Source: Chloroflexota bacterium
GTDB taxonomy: Bacteria; Chloroflexota; UBA6077
NCBI GenBank assembly: GCA_021788565.1
Contig: JAJYKO010000018.1
Span: forward strand, 1 to 18,592
Length of the DNA stretch: 18,592 nucleotides
Reading direction: 5' to 3'
Part shown: positions 1-6,850 of the stretch, piece by piece
Numbering within the stretch: the first letter of the stretch is position 1
Layout: each line of letters opens with the position of its first letter
The notes under the pieces: model-generated
Database searches by the model: none
What the model was told of the DNA's origin: nothing
Seen by the model: only the letters and a program-made list of their open reading frames with translations
Program-made: the position numbers and the translations under genes

Positions 1-845
1 TTGACGTCGGAGTCGCCGTTCGCGTGGACGTGGGCGCCGCCGTCAGGGTCGGAGCGGGCGTCTCTGTTGGAGTGGCGGCCGGCGTTTCAGTAGGCGCAAC
101 TGTCGGTGTCCCAGTCGGCGTCTGAGTTGGGGTGGGCGTCGTCGTAGCAGTCGGTGCGGTCGTCTCGGTCGCGGTGGGCATCAACGTGGCAGTCGCGGCA
201 GCTGTGGGGGTCGCGGTTTCCGTCGGTGTCTCAGTTGGGATCTGAGTCGGAGTGGCAGTGGCCGTCAGTGTCGAGGTCGGGATCTGAGTCGGAGCGGGCG
301 TCCAGGTCGGAGTCCCCGTAGGTGTTGGGGTGGAGGTCCCCGTTGGAGTGGGCGTTCCGGTCGGCGTCTCGGTCAGGGTCGGGGTCTCTGTAGGAGTATC
401 CGTAACGGTAGGTGTAACCGTTGGAGTCTCGGTCGGAGTGGCAGTCTCGGTTGGCGCGGGGGTGATTGTCTCGGTCGACGTAGCTGTCTTGGTAGCAGTA
501 GGAGTCAACGTAGCAGTCTCCGTCGGTGTCGGAGTCCCTGTTGGCGTCTCCGTCGGAGTAGCCGTTTCGGTAGGCGTCTCCGTGGTTGCGGCTGTCGGAG
601 TATCGGTAGTAGTGGGCGTAATCGTCTTGGTGGGAGTCGAGGTCGCTGTCTCCGTCGCGGTCGGGGCCACCGTGGGTGTCTCCGTCGGAGTCGCCGTCTC
701 AGTGGGAGTCTCAGTCAAAGTGGGCGTAGCTGTCTCCGTAGCAGTCGATGTAGCCGTCTCTGTGGGCGTTGATGTTTCTGTCGGCGTAACAGTCGGGGCC
801 ACCGTGGATGTCTCGATGGGCGTGGCCGTCGGCGAGGGCTCCGGC
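1..845 (-). repeat. Thr-Pro-rich low-complexity coding repeat
   Basis: About 280 codons on the minus strand are built from short units such as [10 protein letters not shown] and TSTPT. The DNA is a degenerate 6- to 12-base periodic repeat (ACN CCN ACN GAN). Read on the plus strand it gives Val-Gly-Val-rich open frames with no biological sense. The codons vary at the third base, so this is an old, diverged array and not a fresh slippage expansion. Such tails are common in surface proteins of Chloroflexota, where they are thought to be flexible and perhaps glycosylated spacers. Confidence 0.85.
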
Positions 846-1945
846 CACTGCACAAGCGCCGTGTATATCCCCCATACGCTGCCTACTTTCTCCTCCCAAA
901 CGATACGACCTCCAAAAACACGAGGATTACGCTGCGGGTTGGCGCCGGTCGCCACGGGGAACTCGATGCCCCTGGAGAGACTGTAGGCTCTGATATCGCC
1001 GTTGAGGTCGCTTCCGAAGTCCTCCCAGACCACCAGGTCATCATCGATGGCCGGGTTCTTTCCTCTCGCGCCGGAGGAGATGCGGAACTCTGGCCCCCCG
1101 GACCGAGATGCGTAGATGCCGGGCGCGCTGGCTCGATCGTCCTCCCAGACGAGAATCCAGTTGTTCTTGTCCCCATAAACCACTGCCTTCACCTGGTTAG
1201 ACGAAGATGTGGTCGGGAGCTCGGCCGTGTCGAAGATCTTCTCGAAGGTGAAGCTACCATTCGTCAACGTAAAGGAGTAGAGCTGCACGTGATTCATCGA
1301 GGAAACCGTGTATGTCTGCCTCAGCGCAATCAACCCGTCGGAGAGGGACGGGAAATCCTGAGTGCCAGGGATAGCGGTAGTGGTAGAGGAGACAGGCGAG
1401 CTTATCCCCGTGGCTAGCTCCACGACCCGGACAGGGTATGTGATCGCGGTACGGTCCTGGTAGGCGGCGAAGCCAGCGTGGATGGCAGGGGGAGCCACCA
1501 CCGAGGTGCTATTTGCGACAAGAGTTCCCGGCGCAGACTCGGGATTTAGGACGTCGCTACTCCAGTAGAGGCTGATGTTACTGACCGACACCCAAATCAC
1601 CGATGACCCGAACACTCGCGCCCGTATAGAACTGTTGGGGAGGGTGGTCAACGGCTTGGCCTGGCCGGAGGAAATGTCCATTGCGTAGGCCAGCGAACTG
1701 GTGCCTGCGGAGGTGTTGTAGGTCACGACGTTCCCGTAGAGATCCGGAGTCATGTAGCTGACGGAACCGGTCACCAGCGGGGATACCGAGACCTGGGGAA
1801 GGTCGGCGGCCATGGCCGGGTACGGCGAACGGATAGGAACGGAAATAAGTGCCAGAAATACAGTAAGTGCTGAGATCAACGCAAGAAAATGAGACGAAAA
1901 TGCCGCGTGCCTTCCCAATTGTGGGTCATCCTCCTTGCCGACCAT
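1..1945 (-). CDS. Secreted beta-propeller-like protein with Thr-Pro-rich tail (3' end beyond window)
   Basis: An uninterrupted minus-strand reading frame enters from the left edge; its stop lies outside the window. The N-terminus [11 protein letters not shown] is followed by a hydrophobic segment ([18 protein letters not shown]) and then AMAADLPQ, which looks like a signal peptide with an Ala-x-Ala cleavage site. Residues about 45-365 hold degenerate propeller blades of the TolB-like surface protein kind; the clearest units read [13 protein letters not shown] and [13 protein letters not shown], with [10 protein letters not shown] between them. From about residue 366 the protein is almost only Thr, Pro, Glu, Ala and Ser. 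It is probably exported or cell-surface, the tail acting as an extended spacer. The ATG at 1945 is the first in-frame start; a TTG at 1918 preceded by AAGGAGG (11 nt away) is an alternative. No enzymatic motif is seen; the function is unknown. Confidence 0.8.
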   Translation of the reverse strand, partial: MVGKEDDPQLGRHAAFSSHFLALISALTVFLALISVPIRSPYPAMAADLPQVSVSPLVTGSVSYMTPDLYGNVVTYNTSAGTSSLAYAMDISSGQAKPLTTLPNSSIRARVFGSSVIWVSVSNISLYWSSDVLNPESAPGTLVANSTSVVAPPAIHAGFAAYQDRTAITYPVRVVELATGISSPVSSTTTAIPGTQDFPSLSDGLIALRQTYTVSSMNHVQLYSFTLTNGSFTFEKIFDTAELPTTSSSNQVKAVVYGDKNNWILVWEDDRASAPGIYASRSGGPEFRISSGARGKNPAIDDDLVVWEDFGSDLNGDIRAYSLSRGIEFPVATGANPQRNPRVFGGRIVWEEKVGSVWGIYTALVQWPEPSPTATPIETSTVAPTVTPTETSTPTETATSTATETATPTLTETPTETATPTETPTVAPTATETATSTPTKTITPTTTDTPTAATTETPTETATPTETPTGTPTPTETATLTPTATKTATSTETITPAPTETATPTETPTVTPTVTDTPTETPTLTETPTGTPTPTGTSTPTPTGTPTWTPAPTQIPTSTLTATATPTQIPTETPTETATPTAAATATLMPTATETTAPTATTTPTPTQTPTGTPTVAPTETPAATPTETPAPTLTAAPTSTRTATPTS

Positions 1946-2072
1946 CTTTGGTGGACGAGACGCTACCAGGAAGCCAGGGTGGATATTACAGGCAGGTTGA
2001 GGTAGGCCTATATGTACATCATGATAGAAAGAAGATTGCTCGTATGTCAAGTCTTTCATCTACGGCGGCCCG

Positions 2073-2101
2073 TTGTCCCGCCTCGGGAGGCGCTATATAC
2101 T
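2073..2101 (+). promoter_or_regulatory. Sigma70-type promoter with palindrome in the spacer
   Basis: TTGTCC (2073-2078) and TATACT (2096-2101) are separated by exactly 17 nt, and the next gene starts 50 nt downstream. The spacer contains the inverted repeat CGCCTC-GG-GAGGCG (2079-2092), well placed for a repressor or MerR-type regulator, though no binding protein can be named. Confidence 0.6.
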
Positions 2102-2150
2102 CTGGACTCATTGAGCCGTCGGCGGTCACCCTTACGTAGGAGAAGCCAAC

Positions 2151-2876
2151 ATGTATGGATGGCGGGGCAGGATTGGGATGATCATGCCAGACAACAATAC
2201 CGTGCTGGAACCCGAGATGTACTCTGTCCTGCCGGATGGGCTATCCCTCCACTGCGGCAGAGTTGTCATGCGAGGCGGCCCCGCCAGGGAACGGGTCCCG
2301 AGCGGCGTCGCGGCCCTGCCCTCGGTAATCGAGGGCTTGCACAAGCGAGTGGGCGTCCTTACCTACGCCTGCATGACATCGAGCATCTTTCAGGAGGTTG
2401 GCTGGCACAGGAAGCTGGAAGAATCCCTCCACGGCGTGCCATTCCTGCCGGCGGGCGAGACCATGGTTCGGGCACTGAGGGAGTTCGAGGCGGCTCGGAT
2501 AGGTATCTTCTCGCCCTGGCACGAGGAGATAGCCGCGAAGGCGGCTCCGTGGTTCGCCAACTTCGGCATTGAGGTCGCCTACCACGCCAGCGTTCCATTC
2601 ACCCGGGACGAGGTGACCGGGCACGACGTGGCGGAGTTTTTTCAGCGCATCCTGCGGGAGTTCCGGGGCAAGAACTTGGATGCCCTCTGTATAGTGGGGA
2701 CCGACTGGGGATCGATGGATGTCATCGACCCCCTGGAGCAGGACCTGGGCATTCCGGTAATCACCAGCAACCTTGCATTGCTCTGGTGCGCCATGGGTGC
2801 CATAGGCGTCAACGAGAACATTGGCATCGGTACGCTATTCGATCGCCCCACGCCGTCGGACGATTATTGGAGCTAA
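2151..2876 (+). CDS. Asp/Glu racemase superfamily protein, arylmalonate decarboxylase / maleate isomerase-like
   Basis: This 241-residue protein has the length and layout of arylmalonate decarboxylase and maleate cis-trans isomerase: the start GWRGRIGMIMPDNNTVLEPE, a first active-site loop TYACMTSS with Cys74, a middle segment RIGIFSPWHEEIA, a second loop ALCIVGTDWGS, and the closing IPVITSNLALLWCAM. Family members use two cysteines, or one, in a pseudo-symmetric pocket. Here the first is present (Cys74), while the second position is Gly183, with a Cys three residues upstream (Cys180). Bordetella arylmalonate decarboxylase has the opposite pattern (Gly74, Cys188). The start is set by AGGAG 8-9 nt upstream. 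It is first in a likely three-gene unit with a creatininase-family and an N-carbamoyl hydrolase gene, so a racemase or decarboxylase step in ureide or malonate-type catabolism is plausible. The exact reaction is unknown. Confidence 0.8.
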   Translation: MYGWRGRIGMIMPDNNTVLEPEMYSVLPDGLSLHCGRVVMRGGPARERVPSGVAALPSVIEGLHKRVGVLTYACMTSSIFQEVGWHRKLEESLHGVPFLPAGETMVRALREFEAARIGIFSPWHEEIAAKAAPWFANFGIEVAYHASVPFTRDEVTGHDVAEFFQRILREFRGKNLDALCIVGTDWGSMDVIDPLEQDLGIPVITSNLALLWCAMGAIGVNENIGIGTLFDRPTPSDDYWS

Positions 2877-2912
2877 CACAGCTTACGAATAATCGGGAGG
2901 TAATCAGGGACA

Positions 2913-3698
2913 GTGGCACAGGTTGAACTGGCACGAATGACCTGGAAACAGGCCGAGGCGGCGCGAGACCGGGGCGCCGTGGTTCTTATCCCCGTGGGCA
3001 CGCTGGAGCAGAACGGCTCCGTCTGCCCGCTCGGCACCGACACCCTGGCCGCGGCGGAGATCGCCAGGCGGGTCGCGCAGCAGTCGGGCGGGGTGGTGGC
3101 CCCGAACATCGCCTATGGCTACTCCCCCCAGTTCAGGCACTTCCCGGGGACGGTTTCCCTAGATCCGGAGACCCTCCGATCCATGATCTACGACGTCTGC
3201 CTGAACCTCATCGATAACGGCTTCAACCATCTGGCTGTCGTCAACTGCCACATATCCAATGAGCCGATCATCGAGCACGCTGCCCGAGATATCCGCGAGC
3301 ACACGGGCGTGCTGATGGCCGCGGTCAACCCCATCACCATCGCCCAGGGCGCCGCCAGGGACCTCTACGCCGGCAAGGAAGCTAGCCTTGGCCACGGGTC
3401 CGAGCCCGTCGCCTCCATGCTCCGCTCCTTCACTCCCGAGTCACTGGACCTGGCCTCGGCCCGCTACGACGAGTGGGGCAAGTTCCAGGGGCTGGACGTG
3501 ATCGGCAGCTCCAAAGTCAAGGTTGGACAGGGAACCTTCAGCCTCTTCTTCGGCACAGACGAAGCGGCAGTAACCGGGGGTAGTGGGGATCCCACGGCTT
3601 CGGACCCAGAGCGCGGTGCGGAGATCATGAAGCGCGTAGTGGATATCATCGCCAATTTCGTGCGGACCTTCGCCGGCCTGCAAATAACCGAAGATTAG
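2913..3698 (+). CDS. Creatininase-family amidohydrolase with altered metal site
   Basis: This 261-residue protein matches the creatinine amidohydrolase fold along its whole length: PVGTLEQNGSVCPLGTD (residues 27-43), a YGYS...HFPGTVSLD segment (68-84), VVNCHISNEP (109-118) and LGHGSEP (159-165). Compared with Pseudomonas creatininase as I recall it, Glu34, Asp45 and His120 are kept (Glu32, Asp43, His113), but His36 is Asn34 and Glu122 is Ser115. Binding of two metals as in true creatininase is therefore doubtful, and the substrate is probably not creatinine. The start is GTG with CGGGAGG about 12 nt upstream. It follows the racemase-like gene by 36 nt and is probably co-transcribed. Family members open lactam or cyclic amide rings or cleave small amides, which would fit with the downstream carbamoyl amidohydrolase. 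Confidence 0.82.
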   Translation: MAQVELARMTWKQAEAARDRGAVVLIPVGTLEQNGSVCPLGTDTLAAAEIARRVAQQSGGVVAPNIAYGYSPQFRHFPGTVSLDPETLRSMIYDVCLNLIDNGFNHLAVVNCHISNEPIIEHAARDIREHTGVLMAAVNPITIAQGAARDLYAGKEASLGHGSEPVASMLRSFTPESLDLASARYDEWGKFQGLDVIGSSKVKVGQGTFSLFFGTDEAAVTGGSGDPTASDPERGAEIMKRVVDIIANFVRTFAGLQITED

Positions 3699-3714
3699 CG
3701 GGTTGCACGACATA

Positions 3715-3756
3715 GGGCAGGCGCAGCGACGCGTCTCGTTCGCGTCACGCCTGCCC
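3715..3756 (+). other. Long intergenic hairpin inside the operon
   Basis: Perfect 9-bp arms GGGCAGGCG (3715-3723) and CGCCTGCCC (3748-3756) enclose a second 6-bp pair GACGCG/CGCGTC (3728-3733 with 3741-3746). There is no T-run, so it is not a classical terminator. It lies between two co-directional genes and could act as an mRNA stabiliser, processing site or attenuator. Confidence 0.5.
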
Positions 3757-3796
3757 AGCCATTGACTACTTGCCACCCGCCTGGAGGATGGAACAG

Positions 3797-5035
3797 ATGC
3801 CAGATCCGCGGCGCATACAAGACAACCTGAAGGCGCTTTCAAAGATAGGTGCAACCCCCGAAGGAGGCGTCACACGGCTGGCCTGGTCTGAGCAGGAACG
3901 GGAAGCCCACCGGCTGGCGATTCGGTGGATGGAAGACGCTGGCCTCGAAGTCACCACAGACGCCGTCGGCAACAGCTATGGGCGCCGCGAGGGCGGAGAT
4001 CCCAACTTTCCCACGATCATGATCGGCTCCCACCTGGACACCGTGAATAACGGGGGCAACCTGGATGGGACCCTCGGGATGGTCGGCGGACTCGAGGTGA
4101 TACTAGGTCTGAATGCAGATGGCGTGACGACCCGGCACCCTATCACCCTGATGGTATTCGCGGCGGAGGAAGCCGTTCGGTTTGCCGACACCTGCATGGG
4201 CAGCAAGCTGATCACCGGCGCCATGAAGGGGGAACTGCTGGACCAGTTGAAGGACGCGCAGGGGATCAGCCCGGCGGAGGCGGTGCGAGGCGTGGGCCTC
4301 GATCCAGACCAGATCGCGGAAGCACGGTGGGACCCGGCCAGCATCGCGGCCTACCTAGAGCTGCACATCGAGCAAAGTACCGTGCTGGAGAAGCTGGGCA
4401 AGAAGATCGGCGTGGTCTCGGCGATAGCGGCCGCGACGCGGTACAGGGCGATCCTGACCGGTAGCGCCGACCACTCCGGCGCGACACCCATGGGAGCGAG
4501 AAAGGATGCGCTGGCGGCAGCCGCCGAGATCGTCCTCGGAGTCGAGCGAATAGCAGGCTCAGAGGCAGGCCCCACTACCGTGGGGACCGTCGGTATCTTG
4601 AGGGTAAAGCCAGGGGCGATGACCGTCATCCCAGGCGAGGCTGAGCTTGGAATCGATATCCGAGATACGGTGCCAGATCCGAAGAGGGTAGCCTCCGCAA
4701 AGATCGTGGCAATGATGGAAGAGGTATGCAAGCGGCGCAACATCGGCCTTCAGCTTACCCAGCTGCTGGACGACGTGCCTGGTAAGATGGCGCTGGAGGT
4801 CGTGGACGTCATGAAGGCGTCCGCGGAGAAGCTGGGCTATCCCCACAACGCGATGCCCAGCGCCGCAGGGCACGACGCCCGCATCATGAGCTTCGTGACC
4901 AGGGCGGGGATGATCTTCGTGCCGAGTCGAGGCGGTATTAGCCACAGTCCAAAGGAGTGGACCGATCCCGACGATATCCTGGCGGGCATTCGGGTACTGG
5001 AGGCGGCCGTCCGGGAGCTCGACCGGATGCTGTAG
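3797..5035 (+). CDS. M20-family N-carbamoyl-amino-acid hydrolase / allantoate amidohydrolase-like
   Basis: This 412-residue protein is a full-length Zn-dependent amidohydrolase of the HyuC/AllC/beta-ureidopropionase group. Visible ligands and motifs: GSHLDTV (His79), GGNLDG (Asp90), AAEEAVRF (Glu124-125), LELHIEQ (His190), ADHSGATPM in the dimerisation lid, AGHDA (His359) and ISHSPKEW (His383). Such enzymes release ammonia and CO2 from N-carbamoyl amino acids or split allantoate; subgroup specificity cannot be read from these motifs. The start was chosen at the ATG at 3797 because GGAGG (3783-3787) lies 9 nt upstream; an in-frame ATG at 3788 abuts that site, and a TTG at 3770 is upstream of it. 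Together with the racemase-superfamily and creatininase-family genes it resembles a hydantoin-type ureide pathway in which the ring-opening enzyme is of a different family. Confidence 0.88.
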   Translation: MPDPRRIQDNLKALSKIGATPEGGVTRLAWSEQEREAHRLAIRWMEDAGLEVTTDAVGNSYGRREGGDPNFPTIMIGSHLDTVNNGGNLDGTLGMVGGLEVILGLNADGVTTRHPITLMVFAAEEAVRFADTCMGSKLITGAMKGELLDQLKDAQGISPAEAVRGVGLDPDQIAEARWDPASIAAYLELHIEQSTVLEKLGKKIGVVSAIAAATRYRAILTGSADHSGATPMGARKDALAAAAEIVLGVERIAGSEAGPTTVGTVGILRVKPGAMTVIPGEAELGIDIRDTVPDPKRVASAKIVAMMEEVCKRRNIGLQLTQLLDDVPGKMALEVVDVMKASAEKLGYPHNAMPSAAGHDARIMSFVTRAGMIFVPSRGGISHSPKEWTDPDDILAGIRVLEAAVRELDRML

Positions 5036-5077
5036 AAGCCGACAACATCGGCCTCTGCCCCAAGTTTCAATTCCCTG

Positions 5078-5105
5078 TTGACGTGGCTACGAAATTGGAT
5101 ACAAT
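5078..5105 (+). promoter_or_regulatory. Sigma70-type promoter of the gntR unit
   Basis: TTGACG (5078-5083) and TACAAT (5100-5105) are separated by 16 nt, and the gntR start is 27 nt beyond the -10 box. This implies that gntR and the genes after it can be transcribed separately from the upstream three genes. Confidence 0.65.
5094..5105. promoter_or_regulatory. Probable GntR/FCD operator over the -10 box
   Basis: ATTG-GATA-CAAT is a short dyad exactly overlapping the -10 hexamer. FCD-type GntR regulators commonly bind dyads of the TTG-N-ATACAA kind, so autorepression by the adjacent gntR product is likely. This is inferred from position and pattern only. Confidence 0.45.
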
Positions 5106-5132
5106 GTTGTCGCCAATTGAGGAGGACAGAGC

Positions 5133-5780
5133 TTGGCCGACACTCTAGTGGAGCAGACTTATCGCACTTTGCGAAAACAGCTCGTGGATGGCGTATACCG
5201 GCCTTCCCAGCGGCTCGTGGAAACCGATCTGGCCCAGGCGCTAGGGGTCAGTCGAATCAGCGTTAGATCAGCCTTACAGCGGCTTCATCAAGAGGGGCTG
5301 GTTACCATCGAGCCCCATCGCGGCGCGAAAGTCACGGACATCAGCCTGGAGGAGGCTCTTCAGGTGATGGAGGTGCGCGAAGGATTGGAGGGCTGGGCGG
5401 CGTCCCTGGCAGCCACTCGCATCGATGACGAGGGCATCGCCGAACTCCAGCGATTGATCGACGAGATGGAGAGGCTGCTGAGCGACGAAAAGCCGCTGGA
5501 ATACTCGGAGCGAAACGCCCAATTTCACCAGCGTATCCTGAAGGCGACGGGCAACGTCAGGCTCCAACAGACGCTCGCCTCGCTCCAAACATCCCTCGTT
5601 CGATACAGGTTCAGGACTGTTCTGGTCCCGGGCCGAAGCAAGACATCCCTGGCGGAGCACACAGAGATCCTCAACGCACTCCGCGCTCACGACCGTGAGC
5701 GGGCCGCGGTGGCGATGCGGCGCCACATAGAAGGGGTGCTGCGCACCATGGCCGAGGCTCGACGGTTGATGGAGTATTAG
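5133..5780 (+). CDS. GntR-family transcriptional regulator, FCD subfamily
   Basis: This 215-residue protein has an N-terminal winged helix-turn-helix (about residues 5-68, with SQRLVETDLAQALGVSRISVRSALQRL and the wing PHRGAKV) and a C-terminal FCD ligand domain (about 77-205). The usual metal-binding histidines are present (His132 in NAQFHQRIL, His176 in AEHTEIL, His198 in MRRHIEG). The first acidic ligand position is Asn128 instead of Asp. FCD regulators bind small organic acids and usually repress their own operon; the operator candidate over the -10 box fits that. The start is TTG with GGAGG (5121-5125) 7 nt upstream. It leads the unit that includes the galB-like gene, so its ligand may be an oxo-dicarboxylate intermediate. 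Confidence 0.92.
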   Translation: MADTLVEQTYRTLRKQLVDGVYRPSQRLVETDLAQALGVSRISVRSALQRLHQEGLVTIEPHRGAKVTDISLEEALQVMEVREGLEGWAASLAATRIDDEGIAELQRLIDEMERLLSDEKPLEYSERNAQFHQRILKATGNVRLQQTLASLQTSLVRYRFRTVLVPGRSKTSLAEHTEILNALRAHDRERAAVAMRRHIEGVLRTMAEARRLMEY

Positions 5781-5811
5781 ATGGACTACCGGTAAAGGGA
5801 GGATAGTTCGG

Positions 5812-6525
5812 ATGCCAACGATTCTCTGTATCAGCGCCCACGCCGCCGACTACGTGTGGCGGGCGGGCGGCACACTCGCGAAGTACGCCCAGGAGGGCAA
5901 CCCCGTCCACGTCCTGGTCCTTAGCTACGGTGAGCGCGGGGAGTCGGGAGAACTGTGGAAGGAGCCTGGGCAGACCGAGGAGAAGGTGAAGCAGGTCCGG
6001 CGAGCCGAGTCCGAGGCAGCGGCGGCAGCGCTGGGGGTCCAGGTGGAGTTCCTGGACTGGGGCGATTACCCCCTCAAGCTGACCGACGAGCGTATCGAGA
6101 CCCTGGTTCTGTTCATCCGTAAGCTGCGTCCCCAGATCATCATCACCCACGGGCACCACGACCCGTTCAACCCCGACCATGTCGACGTTGCCCAGGCCAC
6201 CCTCAGGGCCGCCGTCCTGGCTCAGTCCCCGGGCTATAGGCCGGATGTACCGACCGTAGGTCCCGCCAGGATCTTCGGCTACGAGCACCATCAGCCAGAG
6301 CTGAGCCAGTTCCGTCCCGAGGCCTATATCGACATCACTTCCAGCTTCGACGCCAAGCGGAAGGCGATGGAGTGCTTCGTCGCCCAGAAGCACCTGCTGG
6401 AGTACTACACAATGAGGGCCCACATCAGGGGCAACAACGCCCGCCGCATCTCGGGCAACAACGCCTATCGCTACGCCGAGGTGTTCGAGCGCTACTTCCC
6501 CTATGTGGGGGAAGAGCTCATATGA
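5812..6525 (+). CDS. galB: 4-oxalomesaconate (4-carboxy-2-hydroxymuconate) hydratase, PIG-L fold
   Basis: This 237-residue PIG-L/LmbE-fold protein begins ISAHAADYVWRAGGTLAKY and continues SYGERGES, the signature I recognise from GalB of Pseudomonas, a hydratase in the gallate and protocatechuate 4,5-cleavage pathways. In PIG-L deacetylases the first motif is AHPDDE and its first Asp is the catalytic base; here that position is Ala12. The metal ligands His10, Asp13 and His123 (in FNPDHVDV) are kept. Loss of the deacetylase base with retained metal site argues for hydratase over deacetylase. GalB hydrates its substrate to 4-carboxy-4-hydroxy-2-oxoadipate (CHA). The stop overlaps the start of the next frame (ATGA), a CHA aldolase remnant, which strongly supports the assignment. 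The ribosome binding site is GGGAGG about 10 nt upstream. Confidence 0.82.
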   Translation: MPTILCISAHAADYVWRAGGTLAKYAQEGNPVHVLVLSYGERGESGELWKEPGQTEEKVKQVRRAESEAAAAALGVQVEFLDWGDYPLKLTDERIETLVLFIRKLRPQIIITHGHHDPFNPDHVDVAQATLRAAVLAQSPGYRPDVPTVGPARIFGYEHHQPELSQFRPEAYIDITSSFDAKRKAMECFVAQKHLLEYYTMRAHIRGNNARRISGNNAYRYAEVFERYFPYVGEELI

Positions 6526-6809
6526 GGCCGCCCTGCATAGTCCGCAACATCCAGCGCCCCGACCGGGCGATTGCGGCTGAGCTCGCGGAACTAGGGGTGG
6601 CCACGGTACATGAGTCTCAGTCTCGAAGCGGCCTGATGGGCGTGGTTGTGGTGCCACCGGACGACGCCGCCCGCGTGCTGGGGGCCGGCCGGGCCCGGGA
6701 AGCAAAGGAGGAGATCAGCAGAGCGCGGATCGGGCGGGGTGAGTTGAGCCTGGACTACAACAATTTGCGGGATGTACTTGCCAGAGAGCGCGTGGTCTAC
6801 ATCAACTAG
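6522..6809 (+). pseudogene. CHA aldolase (GalC/LigK, RraA-like) with in-frame core deletion
   Basis: The 95-residue frame starts in a 4-nt overlap with galB. Residues 1-39 (RNIQRPDRAIAAELAELG, VATVHE) match the N-terminus of 4-carboxy-4-hydroxy-2-oxoadipate aldolase. Residues 40-95 (VVVVPPDDAARVLGAGRAREAKEE ... LSLDYNNLRDVL) match its C-terminal helices. The approximately 130 residues normally between them, including the metal- and substrate-binding core (the GDNWM...H segment and the GxxDGGVRD loop), are missing, and the join keeps the frame. Intact proteins are about 225-235 residues. The product cannot be an active aldolase, although the C-terminal part might still fold or oligomerise. It is either a genuine deletion allele or an assembly collapse. 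The function was to split CHA into pyruvate and oxaloacetate. Confidence 0.8.
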
Positions 6810-6850
6810 AGGGTTTCGGAAAGCACTACTAAACGCTTAGGAGACTGCCT

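Noticed and set aside
330..986. Plus-strand 218-residue Val-Gly-rich open frame
   Set aside because: It is the antisense of the Thr-Pro repeat; its periodic composition comes from that repeat, and it has no ribosome binding site or domain.
2012..2572. Plus-strand 186-residue frame overlapping the racemase-like gene
   Set aside because: It is an out-of-frame shadow; the gene starting at 2151 has family motifs and a good ribosome binding site.
5671..6705. Minus-strand 344-residue open frame
   Set aside because: It lies antisense to the galB-like gene, has no recognisable domain, and the opposite strand has clear family motifs.
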